Shown here piece by piece: positions 12,539-24,897 of a stretch of DNA of 64,000 bases. How positions within the stretch are numbered: the stretch's first letter is position 1; the number at the start of each line of letters is the position of its first letter. Source of the DNA: Cunninghamella blakesleeana (lineage: Eukaryota > Mucoromycota > Mucoromycetes > Mucorales > Cunninghamellaceae); contig JAFCIZ010000007.1 in NCBI GenBank assembly GCA_017871115.1, positions 3,038,001 through 3,102,000 on the forward strand, read 5' to 3'. The notes beneath the pieces were generated by a model. That model did no database searches, was not told the origin of the DNA, and worked only from the letters and a program-made list of their open reading frames with translations. The translations under genes were made by a program, and so were the position numbers.

Positions 12539-13967
12539 CTATACAGTAACTTTCCAAAAAAATATTCTGTTTTTCATATAAACTAAAATATTTTTTAAAT
12601 TAGGACCGACATAACTGATGAGAGCATAAGCAATGGGTGATTTTCTTTTTAAAAGGACCAAAAAGATTAAAAACAGAATAATTAAATTAATCGATACTTG
12701 TTTGATCACCATATTTCCTAACCAAAGCCAAGTCCATCTAAACTGACGTCTTTTTTCTTCTTTTTCAGATAATGCGAATTTTAAATTTTCTAATTGTTCC
12801 GTTAATGCCGCTACTTCGGTTTGTAATGATTCTAAAGCTCTTTCTGAGGTAGATATTTGATTTGATGGTGACCTGTTATTATTGAAGTTATCGCTATATA
12901 CACTGTTACTTTTATGACTTGATTTATCATTATTTTGTTGTTGTTTTTGTTCACTAAGTCGTCGTTTTAGTTTTTGGTTCATGGATGATGATGATAGGCG
13001 TTTATTGTTATATGGATGCTGTTCTGGTGATACTAAACCTAAACCAGATGTAGTGGCTGCGACTTCACGATCAATAGTATCAGCTTCTGAAAAGGTATCC
13101 AATTCATCAAAAGAAGGGTGATGAAGATGGTGATGATTTTTTATATGCTCTAATGACACAGGTTGCTGCTGTTGTTGCTGTTGTTGTTGCTGAATATAAG
13201 ATCTATTTCTTTCATACCATTGTTGCTTTAATTTTTCTTGTTGATTTGGTGATAATTCAGGTGTTAAAGGGTAGGTGTAATTACTTGTACTTGAAGTAGT
13301 TGAGAATGCTGGTTTTGATTTTTTTTGATACTGTTTGATATCATCCCCTCCGCCTATTTCATGTTCTTCAATATGTTGTAATAACCCAGTTTCTTGGTCT
13401 ATTACTTGATTTATAAATTCATCCTCTATTTTATATTTATTTATTTTTTTGAAAAGGGAAAAAAAAAGATGGGGTAAAGTTAATAAAATATGACATAAAC
13501 AAACAAATAATAGTCCAAAATAAATAAAAAATATTTCATTACACAAAAAAAAAAAAAAAAATTCCCCAATGTGCATGTGCAAAGAAAATATGCGTGTGAT
13601 TTTATATATAATTTTTTTAATTACCATTATCAAGCGTATTATCCATTTGTACATATTGTAAAGCTTCTTTTAAACTAGGTGTTAATTCATTTTGAGGATA
13701 TCGTTTTATAAACTAAATTAATAATAAATGTATATATTTAATATAAACTCAACTATTATTATTATCATTATTATATATCAACATATAATTTCACTTACAT
13801 CTGTTATTAAATCAATAACTAAAATAATATATTGCTTTTGAGCTTCCACAGGACTAAGGTGACGCAGTTGATCCCAAGCTTTCCTAAAATAAAGGTAATA
13901 GAAATAATACAGTAATGATAGTAATAGTTGATAAGTTGATAAATATTTTTTTTTGTTTTACTTTTAT

Positions 13968-14012
<45 letters not shown>

Positions 14013-14212
14013 TACCATTTTGCAAGTCTAACAATATCTCTTGAAGAAGGTTTTGGCACAGTACAATCCCCTTCTGTTGCTTGTTTATATAATCCATAAA
14101 GCTGCAATTTATCATTAACGGGTGGTTGCCATCGACTATTTATTGGCATAGACCTTACTACTTTAAGAGCTCTAGAGAATTGAAATTGAGTTTCATATGA
14201 AGTGGAACTCAT
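12539..14212 (-). CDS. Tail-anchored acyl-CoA-binding domain protein (ACBD4/5 or Atg37-like)
   Basis: Four exons: 14212-14016, 13883-13799, 13712-13625, 13425-12539; 418 aa. The start MSSTSYETQFQFS is preferred over an upstream in-frame ATG because the extra residues are A+T-rich leader sequence. The acyl-CoA-binding domain covers about residues 5-95: NDKLQLYGLYKQATEGDC carries the YKQAT signature, and KWKAWDQLRHLSPVEAQKQYI is the conserved C-terminal helix. The middle is low complexity with a Gln run. A coiled coil (ERALESLQTEVAALTEQLENL) precedes one hydrophobic segment near the C-terminus (VSINLIILFLIFLVLL), followed by a basic, partly hydrophobic tail. ACBD + coiled coil + tail anchor is the layout of peroxisomal ACBD5 and fungal Atg37, which bind long-chain acyl-CoA and tether or mark peroxisomes for pexophagy. 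The location is inferred from that layout. Confidence 0.85.
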
Positions 14213-15083
14213 TATTTTATAATTTATATGTGTTAAAAAAAAGGAAGAGAAAAGTATTTTTTTTTTTAAAAAAATCAAAAAATACTTTATATGCTTAAAT
14301 TAAAATTCCGTCCTTTTTTTTTTTTACTTTCCATAAATTTAGGGAAATATTAGGCGAATGGGAAACCCAATGTTTAAAACAACTTGATTAAGAATAATAA
14401 TTTGATCATCTTTATTAAGGATTAAATAGGAAAGTTCCCAAATTGTCGATTATTATTCAATCACCATTAACAGAATGTATAATTGGATTGTATATGTACA
14501 AATCAATATATCAATCCTATAATATATAATAAGTATATTGTACTAATAATATCAATTAAAATGGTTTTTGGCAAATAGCATATTTAATAAATCAAATGAA
14601 CTTAAAACGGTGATGTATATTTTTTTTTATGAATTTCAAGTATTTCTAAGTTGTTTTTTTTTTTAATTGTTATCAGTAGAAAATCTATACATTATATTAA
14701 ATTCTATTGTTTTTATATTTTCTGAAAGTTTAAAAAGAGAAAACCTGCATATTTATTTAGTTTCATTCATTATTTCATTACTCGAATATCTGTTATATAT
14801 ATATATATCTATCAGAACCAAGTGTAAAACATTAACCGTATATAAAATTTAAATGATATCTGATGATGTTTATACTGATGATCATGCTGGGTTGGTTTCT
14901 GAATAACTCTAGTCTAACTGGTGCTTTTATTAACAATAATAGTATGTTTATATTTGATTTACGATCACGTTATAATAATAGTATTATTAAACGGTACACT
15001 TGATAATAAGTAAGCTGTTTTATAATTACATATATATAATAATTCTCACTTTTTTATGTTCTATGCAATATTTTTATCTGTAT
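14213..15083. other. Gene-free stretch
   Basis: Between two minus-strand genes. I see only short A+T-rich frames (for example 14667-14852, +) with no conserved motif, and an (AT)n run at about 14794-14808. Confidence 0.5.
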
Positions 15084-16149
15084 TTATTTTCTAGATGAGC
15101 TATACCATAGTCCATCAAATATTTTACTATCAGTAAATTTGCCTTTTCTATCCAACATATATCCCATTCTTTCTCCATTTGCTCTTATAAAAATATGACT
15201 AGAAGTTGTATTTCCAATAGCATCTGTTCCATTTTTTCCTAACACAATGAAGCAAAAGTAAAAATAAATAAATAAATAAATAAAATTAGCCTACAAATAT
15301 ATTGTGTGTATAATTAATATTTATTTAATATTTATTTCATTTTACCTGCTCCAGTAAATACTTTTTGCTTACAATAAAGATTTTCTATAGGATATGTTTT
15401 TACTTGGTGTGATTTAATCCATTTTGCATGAGTGATTAATTTGACGTTTTGTCCACCTTTTAGTAATATGAGTTTATCTACATACCTAAAAAAAGTTTTT
15501 ATGCGATCAGTCTATTTTATATAATTATTTATATTTGTATCCATACTTATTCATATTCAATATATATTTTTACCTCCAAGGATAAGTACACATTAAAGCA
15601 GCTATCCCTAAACCAGTTACTACTAACCCTCCAGCAATAGCTAACCGTTGACCTTTAGGTGCTAATACTAAAGGTGCATCTTTATCATCACTAGAAAATG
15701 AAAACAAAAGCATATATAATAAAATTAAAATAATTAATATATATATATATATATATACACATTTATCTTCATTACCTTTCTGGTTTACTATAAGTAATAT
15801 AAGCTAAGTTTGCTAAATTGCCCCAAAATAAAAGCTGAACACCAGCAGATATATACATATAGAAAAAAGTGCGTTGAACGCCCTCAGGAGCTTGATAAAA
15901 TACAACTTCTTTATTTTGCAAAGTTTTTAATAGCTGCTTAGCACTGAACTGAACAGATTTTTTATCAAAAGCTGATTCGCTGCTGAAAGATCTTTGACAG
16001 GTTGCTAGTTTGGATTTAACTTTTTATAGTAATAAAAATAAATGTCTTGATGAGAAAAATAAAATAAAATATCAAATATATATATAGTTATTAAAAAAAA
16101 TATTACCATTAAAAAAAAACCTTGAGCGAAGATTTATAAATACGTTCAT
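15084..16149 (-). CDS. Probable mitochondrial inner-membrane protein, TMEM223-like
   Basis: Five exons: 16149-16107, 16019-15776, 15690-15574, 15485-15346, 15238-15084; 232 aa, all junctions in phase. The N-terminus (MNVFINLRSRFFF, then KSKLATCQRSFSSES) is basic, hydroxylated and free of acidic residues up to the first Glu, typical of a mitochondrial presequence. Two hydrophobic segments follow: TFFYMYISAGVQLLFWGNLANLAYI and, after a short loop with APKGQRL, AIAGGLVVTGLGIAALMCTYP. The second is followed by WRYVDKLILLKGGQNVKLITHA. Two membrane spans, then basic RYVxxLxLLxGGQxV and a C-terminal beta-rich part, resemble TMEM223, a cytochrome c oxidase assembly factor in animals. TMEM70/TMEM186-type proteins share this layout, so the family call is tentative. 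Confidence 0.6.
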
Positions 16150-17577
16150 TATATGCTTAAAAAAATATGACAAGTTAAAAAGAAAGAAAATAAATAAACG
16201 GTTCCAGAATTTTTTTAATAGCTTTTGAAAATTCAGTTTCCGCATTTTTTTTTCACCATCATATCGAAATCAAAAAGAATCAAGTTACAAGAATTTAATA
16301 GGATACAGATGGATAATTTGATTTAATAAGAAACCAAAACAAAAAGAAAGAAAGAAAAATAAAATAATAAAAGACGATTTTACAAAAATAATAATTAAAT
16401 CCAATTAATGTTAAAAAAATTGATGCCAGAGAGAGAATACTATTTTACGACTGAACGCGAAAAATTAAACTTTTTGATTTTACAAAATATTTTAGCGCAC
16501 GATCAATAAAAAAAACCCCAAAATAATGACTATAATAACACAATGGTATGATTTACGTAAATTAATAAAATATCTTTATCATTGCATATTTTTAAAACTA
16601 TTATCTGTGAACTATTACTTGGATATTTCAGTTTTTATTATTATTATTGGTAGCTATTTATTTATATATCCTTCAATAAAAACTAAATCTTCTGCAATGC
16701 CCACACTCCAAAAAAAAGGTGCGTGTATCTTTTATTTTTATACATATTTTAATAAACATATATATACATATTTAAAATTTATAATAGTCTTGCTTTAAAT
16801 GTATGGTTTCCATTGTACGTAATATTAATTATTAACATTTTAAAAATATATATTTATATAACAAAAGATTATATGAATAGTGGTTTATTATTTTATTTCA
16901 TTATTTATAATCAACATGGATACAAAATAAAACAGTAATAATTTATATAAAAGATTCAAACATTAAAAAGAACATTAAAAAAGTGAATAATATAAATTCG
17001 AGGTGTATAGCTAAAGAATAAGGAATATATTTAAAGGAAAAAACATTCAGTATCTGGTAATTCTTCCAACCTGGTAGTTGATAAAGCTAATCTGCTTCAC
17101 AAGAGGATAGCTTGTAATTCTTTACCCTCCCTTCTTTCTTCTTCTCTCCTACACATCTTTATTTTTATGTATGTTAAATATTATATATTTATATATTTCA
17201 TATATTATATTCTTTTTATATTAGTACTATTTTTGTATACATTATCATCGCCTCATATACATTTATTTATGGTTTTATTTCTTTTACATCATCGTTTTTA
17301 ATATTTTTATAGTCTCATTATATTTTATGCATAGTTTTATATACATTAGCTCAATTATAATTTTAATATTGCTGATCATATTTGTTGCAAAAATAATAAT
17401 AATAATTCATAATTACTCAATCTGAGCATTTACAATTAATTGCAATAATATATATTTTCCCTCATGTTTTTCTTTTCTCTTTACTTTATCATTTTCACCT
17501 TCATTATTAGTTTATGCTTTATTGTTAAATATATGTAAATAAAAATAGAAAAAAGCTGCAAATACTTATAACGAAAT
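16150..17577. other. Intergenic stretch with a possible gene relic
   Basis: A plus-strand open frame begins with ATG at 16526. It encodes a hydrophobic N-terminus, then SSAMPTLQKKG just before a GTGCGT donor. This vaguely recalls the GPSMLPTL box of mitochondrial inner-membrane peptidase, but the box is not intact and no continuing exon is visible. On the minus strand at about 17155-17040 a frame reads LQAILL, a stop, then LSTTRLEELPDTECFFL and a stop. It looks coding-like but matches nothing I know. Both are weak. Confidence 0.3.
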
Positions 17578-20572
17578 CTAATTAAATTCAGTACCAAAAT
17601 AACGATCACCAAAATTACCAATACCGGGTTCAATCCATAGCTTTTCTTTATTTAAAATAGGATCCACCATTGAAGTGACAATTTTAACTTTTGGGAATGC
17701 ATTGTTGATTACGTTTAATCCGATAGGTGTAGACAAAAACGTTAAAAATATGATATTTTCCTACCATTATTATTTTTTTTGAAAAATATAAAACAATGAA
17801 TGAATATATTAATATTAATATTAAATTAAAATATAAGTGATCGCTCATCCATTTTTTTTCTTTTATAAAATCATAAATTAAATCTTACTTCTTTCACTTC
17901 ATGATCTAATAATACTCTAATAGCCATTAATCCAGCAGCACCAGTACCGATAGTAGCGTCCTATTATTTTTAATATAAAGATAATAAATTAAATAATAGT
18001 TACAAATACCGTTATATAAAACCTTTTATTATTTTATTTTATTTTGGTACATATATATAATTTATTTATTTTACCATTAATAAAACATGTCTTTTTTTAA
18101 TATCTTGAGGGATTTTACAATAATGCAATTGAGGTTCACCAGTAGATGGATCAGTTTGAATTAGTAGCTTTCCTATAATAATATCATTACATACACTTCT
18201 TAAACCTTCTTCCATAGTTCCACCTGCTCTTAAAATGGAAACACCACAGATCTATTTTTTTTTTTAAAAAAATGTAATGATTATAATAGAAAAAAAAATC
18301 AATATTGATACCAAAAATAGAAATTTATTCTTATATCTGAATATATTATACTTACTTGAGATGTAAATGCTAAACCATGATATACTTCACCAGTTGGAGT
18401 TGTGACGGAAGTTTCATTTGAAGGCAAAAGACCCAAACCACTAAAAATAAATGTAACATAAAATGGGAGCCCTTTAATGAACCATTTCTACTACACATGT
18501 TTATAATATTGATATTGTTTATTTCATTTAATATTTACCATTCAATAATTAGTCTAGATAATCTTTCAGCGTAAAAAATAAAATCATCACGAGAAGTAGA
18601 TTTATCACGTAAAATTGTATGAATTCCCTACGTTTATGTATAAAATTGTCATAATTAGATTGTATTAATATATAAATAAAAAAAAAATTAATATTTTATT
18701 TCCAAAATATTACACTATTATAATATCAAACTTACTTTGATTTGATTTGTAGAAGGTAAAACAGTAACATCAGAAGGAATTTCTTTATTAATCGATGACT
18801 TGATCAAATCCCATCTTAAATGCAATTCTTTTTCATTTAATTGACGTTGAACATGCTTGGTAATTAAATCAATAGCAACGGCATTTTCTAATCCACGAGG
18901 AATAATCTTTAAAATAATAATAATATAAAAGTATATATATTAATATACTTCCTTTTTTTTCCATATTATATTTTCTAAATTTTTATACGAATATACAAGT
19001 CTTTTTTAATAGCAATATTTATACTTACTACATCAGCATATTTCACGGTAGGGTTAACATGGTCATCATAAGATGGCTTAACAAATCTAGTATATTGCTA
19101 ATAGCATATATATATATAGGTAAATCATTTGCCGCCTTACATTTGTTATCTAATTTTTCTTGAATAACGTAAAATAAAAAATAAATATACTTACATCAAT
19201 AATTCCGTGAAGATCGCGCCCACGTTCAGCAATATCACGTTGTACTAAATAATAATGAACCATATATACACAAATATATATATATAAGTACACCCTTTTT
19301 ATATATTCTTTTTTTTCTCTTTATATTTATATTTTCTTTTCTTTTCTTTTTGATTACATCTTCTTGCTAATCGAATATCAGCATCTGTATCTACAAAAAT
19401 CTTTAAAGTAAATAATGATAATAATATCAAATGAATACATGAGTGAAAATAAAATTAAATTAAACACAAATTATCAATTAATATTTATATTACCTTTAAA
19501 TCCATGAGATCACGAATTTTTTGATCATATAAAGCAAAAATGCCTTCAAAAATAATAACATTGGCGCCATAGATAGTAGTCGTTTTATCTTCTCTTGCAT
19601 GTTTTGAAAAATTATAAATAGGTAGTTCAATAGATTTCCCATGTTTTAGCTTGCATAGGCATTCAAATAATAAATCATAATCAAAAGCAGAAGGATGGTC
19701 AAAATCAAAGTTGCTGATAAAATCGAATAAAAAACGAATAAAAAATCATATGGATTATTGGTTTTGCTTTGCTATTTGCTCTATTCTACAGTAAACTCTA
19801 TTCCTTTATCTCTCTTCTTTTTTATTTTACTTACTTTGCATGAGCTAGTTTACTTTGCTCAGGTGTTAATACATTATAAAAAGAATCCATAGATATGATA
19901 ACTACCCAAGGAACGTTTAAATTTTTTAAAATACGTCTATTAAAAAAATTTAATATGAGAAAATTAATAATAATAAAGTTAATACTGATATATATTCTGC
20001 TTTGTTTGTATATATGTTTATTTATTTATCTATGAAGAACTTACTCTGAGACACTAGTTTTTCCACTTCCACTACCACCTATTATTTGATAACATATAGA
20101 AAAAAGAAATGCAATAAAAATAAAGTTAAATAAATAGTAAAAGGAATATTTTATTTTATTTATTTATTTTTTCCCATGAAATAAAATGTACATATAAATA
20201 ATATTATTTATTACCTGCTACACCAATAACATAGGTATCTGTATTTGATCCATCCGATCTAAGAATAATTATAATAATAATAATTATAATAGTATGTAAT
20301 AGATTTGGATAATAAATATAAATATAAATGTAAATATATAATATATATATATATATATATGTATACTTTTGTAATATTAAAAATCGAGTATTGATTTATT
20401 ACCTAAACCAAGGGCTATTATAACAAACAATTTAAAATAAATGATACAATGTAAAGAAAATATGAAGCAATGATATTATAACTGTTATTATTATTATCAA
20501 ATTGTTTTAACACATATATTTATACCTTCTACCAGAAGAACAGATTTGAAAAACTTTATTTTTTTGAGACAT
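17578..20572 (-). CDS. Uridine kinase / uracil phosphoribosyltransferase-like fusion (UCKL1 type)
   Basis: Fifteen exons give 465 aa: 20572-20526, 20414-20403, 20258-20215, 20078-20045, 19936-19835, 19713-19494, 19400-19358, 19244-19195, 19097-19029, 18906-18736, 18627-18539, 18440-18356, 18251-18075, 17960-17889, 17760-17578. The N-terminal kinase has Walker [45 protein letters not shown] and [13 protein letters not shown], as in uridine-cytidine kinases. The C-terminal half is UPRT-like: [37 protein letters not shown] and, at the end, [14 protein letters not shown]. It should phosphorylate uridine or cytidine with ATP in pyrimidine salvage; whether the UPRT half is active is uncertain, as in other UCKL proteins. 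The start was fixed by the 12-nt exon, which restores the family GRxPWF/Y motif. Confidence 0.92.
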
Positions 20573-20806
20573 ATAAATAATAATAAAAATGAAAAATAGA
20601 CGAAAAAAAGGAACCTATTTCATGCTTTTTCAAAAATATATAAAAATTTTTTATTTTCCCGCGCCAGCTGACTATTAAATTTTTATATGCGTAGAGTAAA
20701 TTCTATCACATTCATTACACTTAATACTACACCAAGTATTTTAACTTAAAATAAATATTTATTAACTTTTCTATTAAAAGATGCAAAAAATAATAATGCT
20801 AATAAT

Positions 20807-22552
20807 CTACCAAGCTCGCATTCCTCCACCAGATGGGTTATATTTCTATACATATATATATTAAAAAAGTTAAAATAAGTATTTTATTATAAACATAATC
20901 TTATATATATTATATTCGTTTACCTTTCTCCCTCTTCCTTTAAAGTTAACTTCTGGGTCATCAGCAAACCTTCTTTCCCTTTCCCAATCAGGTTTTTCAT
21001 TTTCTCTACGATAATCATCTTCACTGTCAACGTCATATCTAGATCTTCGATAATGGCTTTTAGAAGATGAGGATTTATGTCTATCTGGCGACGGTGAAGG
21101 AGATCTAGATAAAGACCTTTTGTTACTGTTACTTCTTTTTCTTCTTGAAGTTTTTTCAATGGATGGTGTTCTTGATAAAGAACGAATAACTGGACTTGAG
21201 TCATTATTTTTGGTAGGTGAAGGCAAAGGTGAAGGAGATCTTGACCTTGATCTCGATCTCGATACAGAACGTGATAATGATCTCTTCCTGCTTTCACTTC
21301 TACTACTACGATGTCGACGATGACGGTCTTCATAACTATCATATGAATCTATACTACTTGATCGTCGTCTACTTTTTTTAGAATGTTTTTTACTCTTCTT
21401 TGATTTTTTCTTCTTTTTATCTTTTTTATCTTTTTTAGCTGCTTTTCTTTTTTTCCTTTGTCGTCTTTCTTCTTCTGAATCGGATTCTGATTCTGATGTG
21501 ATGGATCTTGAATCTTGTGAAGATAATGAGTTAGATCTTGATCGTTTTTTACTATCTTCCCCTTTTTCAGCTAAAGCTTCTTGTTGAACTAAAAGCAATC
21601 ATCGATAGTAAAATTGAATGAATAAGTGAATAAATATATTCATTTATTATTTTTATTATTATTTTATTTTTTATTTTTTATTTTTTATTTTTTATTTTTT
21701 ATTTTTTATTTTTTATTTTTTATTTTTTATTTTTTATTTTTTATTTTTTATTTTTTATTTTTATTCTATGTAAAACTTACCTTTTGGTGGTAGTTTTAAT
21801 TGTAATTCTCCACAATTAGCAATCATGACGGTTCTTAAAGGTTTACTTCGTTCATCTACCGTTTCATTTTCAACCTGTTGTACAATATCAAATCCATGAA
21901 CAACTCTTCCAAAGACAACATGTTTCCCATCCAAGTGAGGTGTAGGACGTGTAGTAATAAAAAACTGAGACGATTGTGTATTAGGTCCACGATTAGCCAT
22001 ACTAAGTAATCCTTCAACGGTATGCTTACGTTGAAACGATTCATCAGGAAAAGTTTGACCATAAATACTTTCTCCACCAGATCCATTTCTTCTTGTAAAA
22101 TCACCACCTTGAATCATAAATCCTTTAATAACTCGATGAAAGATAGATCCACGATAATGTAAAGGCATATTACTGATCTTTCCTAATCCAAGTTCACCTA
22201 GAAAATAATAATAATAATAATAAAAGTATGATTATTGTTAATATTTAAATGAGTAAATCTTTTTTTGCTAAAAATAATATATTACTTTATTTTACTTCAT
22301 TACCAGTACATAGAGCTCGAAAATTCTCTGCTGTTTTTGGTACTTCATTTGCAAATAATTCAAATATAATTCTACCAACTAATAAAATAGTAATAATAAT
22401 AATGAAAAGAAAAGGATAAGTCTTTCCAGCATTCAACGTATATATATATATATATATTATTTTCACTATTATTACTATTATTTTATTTTTCACTACATAC
22501 TTCTTTGGCCATCAATGTCAATATCAAAAAAAACACGTGGATTTACAGGCAT
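20807..22552 (-). CDS. Cyclophilin (peptidyl-prolyl isomerase) with C-terminal RS domain
   Basis: Five exons: 22552-22501, 22378-22304, 22197-21781, 21588-20924, 20845-20807; 415 aa. Residues 1-180 are a full cyclophilin: [51 protein letters not shown] with the catalytic Arg, [29 protein letters not shown]. The rest is a Lys-rich block followed by long Arg-Ser repeats ([16 protein letters not shown]) and a conserved-looking end ([10 protein letters not shown]). Cyclophilins with RS domains (CypG, NKTR, plant CypRS) sit in nuclear speckles and associate with SR splicing factors. That role is inferred from the domains; the isomerase residues are all present. The final exon is only 39 bp. Intron 3 contains a long 7-bp tandem repeat. 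Confidence 0.93.
21671..21760. repeat. 7-bp tandem repeat (ATTTTTT) in a cyclophilin intron
   Basis: About a dozen near-perfect head-to-tail copies of ATTTTTT within the third intron of the RS cyclophilin. On the sense strand this is a poly-AAAAAAT array. Confidence 0.9.
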
Positions 22553-22800
22553 CGTGTAGATGTTGATATTTTTAAATTAATTAGTTTGTAAAAAAAAAAA
22601 AAAGTACTGGGAAGAAAAAAATGAGGAGTGTGCCAGCGTTTATTTAAAAAAATCTGGCGTTGAAATTTTCTTATCGCTCTCGTGACTATAAATATTTTTT
22701 TTAAAGTTTTCTAGCAGTACACTGGAGTAATCCACCTTTTCGGATTAAACAAATTTTAAACTTTCGATCGAATTACTTAAGGAGAATAAAATTAAATAAA

Positions 22801-23234
22801 ATGGGTAAAGAGTATATACCTTTTTACTTTTTTTTAAAATTTATATATATATATATATATATATTATAAAAAATAATAAACATATATTTGATTATTATTA
22901 TTTTTTTTTCATTCAGCATATATCCTAATTTCATACACTGTACAATCCTACCTTTTTTTAACCAGTATATAAAAACATAATATATGTATAGAAAATGATT
23001 ATGTGGTCAGTTTGTTAGAAATATAAAATCAGTTGACTTACTATCCATATAGAAAAGTGAATTTTTTTACTTGGATATGGTTCTTTAAATAAATTATTGA
23101 ATCTTCGAGATCATTTTATAAAAGTTACCCCACTTAAAAAATATGATGACGCTATTGATTTATTAAGATTTCAAGCTGGTGGATCTATTATTTATGAGGA
23201 TAAATTAGAATTAAACTTGAATTTAATTATTTAA
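22801..23234 (+). pseudogene. Decayed protein-coding remnant, family unknown
   Basis: A good fungal start context (AATAAAATGGG) is followed almost at once by a possible GTATAT donor. Beyond a CAG at about 22918 the frame reads YPNFIHCTILPFFNQYI and stops. After more stops a 50-codon open stretch (about 23075-23234) reads LNKLLNLRDHFIKVTPLKKY, then DDAIDLLRFQAGGSIIYEDK. Amino-acid use looks like real protein rather than random A+T sequence, but stops and frame changes break it. No family recognised. Confidence 0.3.
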
Positions 23235-24455
23235 TTTTCATCCCCCCCCCCCAGTATTTAAGATTATCGTATGGAAATTAGCATTCGTATATTAAATAAT
23301 TGTGTAATTAGTCAGTTAAAGTAAAATGCCAATATAATTATTTTCTGTAGAGATAAATAAATATTCAAGTTCAATATAATTTTTTAAATAAATCGGTAAG
23401 AATTTAAGAACATCGTATAAAATTTCGTCTATAGATAGATAGTAGTTATGCAACTGATCTTTTACATTTTAATGTCAATTGGCTAAACGTCAATAGAAGC
23501 AAGTGAATATTTATTCTGGTCATTATTTTTAATTTACGATATTTAATTATTTTATTTTCTATTATAAATCGTATTTAATATTATTTTTTTAAGTTTATAA
23601 CAAGAATAATATCAATTAATCAAAAGAGAAAAAAAAAAAAAGAAAAGCATACGCGTAAAGAAAAAACAATTAATTACAATATAAAATTAAAAATTAAACT
23701 CTGGCTACTACGGCGGAGTTTTTCACTAGTGTAAAGCCTCTTTTAGACTGGGTACATACGCCTTTTTTTTAAAAAAAGCAGACCTATATTGCACCCTGAT
23801 TTTTTTTGATGATACTCTTTACTTAAAAATAATCAATAGAAAATAAATAAAAAAAACATTAAACATATTTATTTATTTCGTTTGATTTAATCTATTGGTT
23901 TAATAGTCCAAATTTTCAAGGTAGGGGCAAAGAAAATTATGTCATACTTTGCATCACATCGATAATACTTTTAAGATGTGAAAATCAAAAACTTCGCAAA
24001 GAAACAAAATGGAGTAAAATTTTTCCATTTTCGTCAAGAGTGAATTTTCGATCTGCTTATATAAATAGATTTTTTAATAATTTGTACCACTATGCATATG
24101 CTAAAACTAATCATTTTTTGGTTTAAATAGATTTTTTTTCCCGAAATGGTGCTAAAAACGAAAAATCGTCACGGAATTAGTGGTGCAAAATTTTCAATTT
24201 TAAAAAAAAGGAACCAAACAAATTTTTTTTTTCTTCTCTTTTCCTTTTTTCATACATTTTCTTTTTTATATATCCTATTTCTTTTTTTTATATATTGGTT
24301 TTGGTGGTTTATTACCTAACGAATGGTTATTATTTTTACTTTTACCAATATTAATAGTTATACTAGTCTTTCTATTTAACCAACAGCTTTTTAATTTATA
24401 TTTTGGAAAAAAAACATTCATATATTTGAATATAATTATTCCTTCCCCCCTTGCT

Positions 24456-24542
24456 ATGCGCTTTGACTCTTTTAAAAATAACTTAGTTCGATATTTGATT
24501 AGCTTACCATTCCGGCTTCATTTCTCTAACTTTTGGTCCTGA
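24456..24542 (+). promoter_or_regulatory. Candidate upstream ORF (28 codons) before AdoMet decarboxylase
   Basis: ATG at 24456 opens a 28-residue frame starting MRFDSFKNNLVRYLISLPFR and ending at TGA 24540-24542, 355 bp before the decarboxylase ATG. A second, shorter frame (18 codons) lies at 24323-24379. AdoMet decarboxylase mRNAs of mammals and plants carry polyamine-sensing uORFs. This peptide does not resemble either known class, and the transcription start is unknown, so the role is speculative. Confidence 0.3.
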
Positions 24543-24897
24543 CATACTTTAATTAATTAATTTACATATTCTTTTTATTTTATTTATTTTTAACTTATTT
24601 ATACTATTTCTTATTTATTGACACAAAAAAAAAAAAAACTACTTGAAAAAAAAATATACAACACTTTATACTCACTACTTTTAACTACTATTGCTACCTC
24701 CTTCCCAACTCTATTCAACTTTTATTTAATTTATATAACTTCTGTTTTTAATTGAATATCAATTTTTGTTTTATTTATTTACTTTTTTTTTTTTTTGATA
24801 TTCTCTTATAAGTTTACAAACTTACCATCCACCTCTATTTTTTGACAACAAATAATTACTTTTTTTTTTTTTAAAAAAAAACAAACAAACAAAAACA

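Larger units (their letters stand above)
22553..24897. other. Long spacer with a decayed coding remnant and the AdoMet decarboxylase leader
   Basis: Spacer between the divergent cyclophilin and AdoMet decarboxylase genes. It holds a remnant at 22801-23234 and two short upstream ORFs at 24323-24379 and 24456-24542, listed separately. From 24543 to the decarboxylase ATG at 24898 there is no ATG on the plus strand. The last 30 bp are A-rich with AAAC repeats, a common fungal leader composition. An inverted pair AAAATGGA/TCCATTTT lies near 24006-24033. Confidence 0.5.

Noticed and set aside
16526..16798. Possible mitochondrial peptidase N-terminus
   Set aside because: The signature GPSM-x-PT box is not intact and no further exon with the catalytic Lys region is visible.
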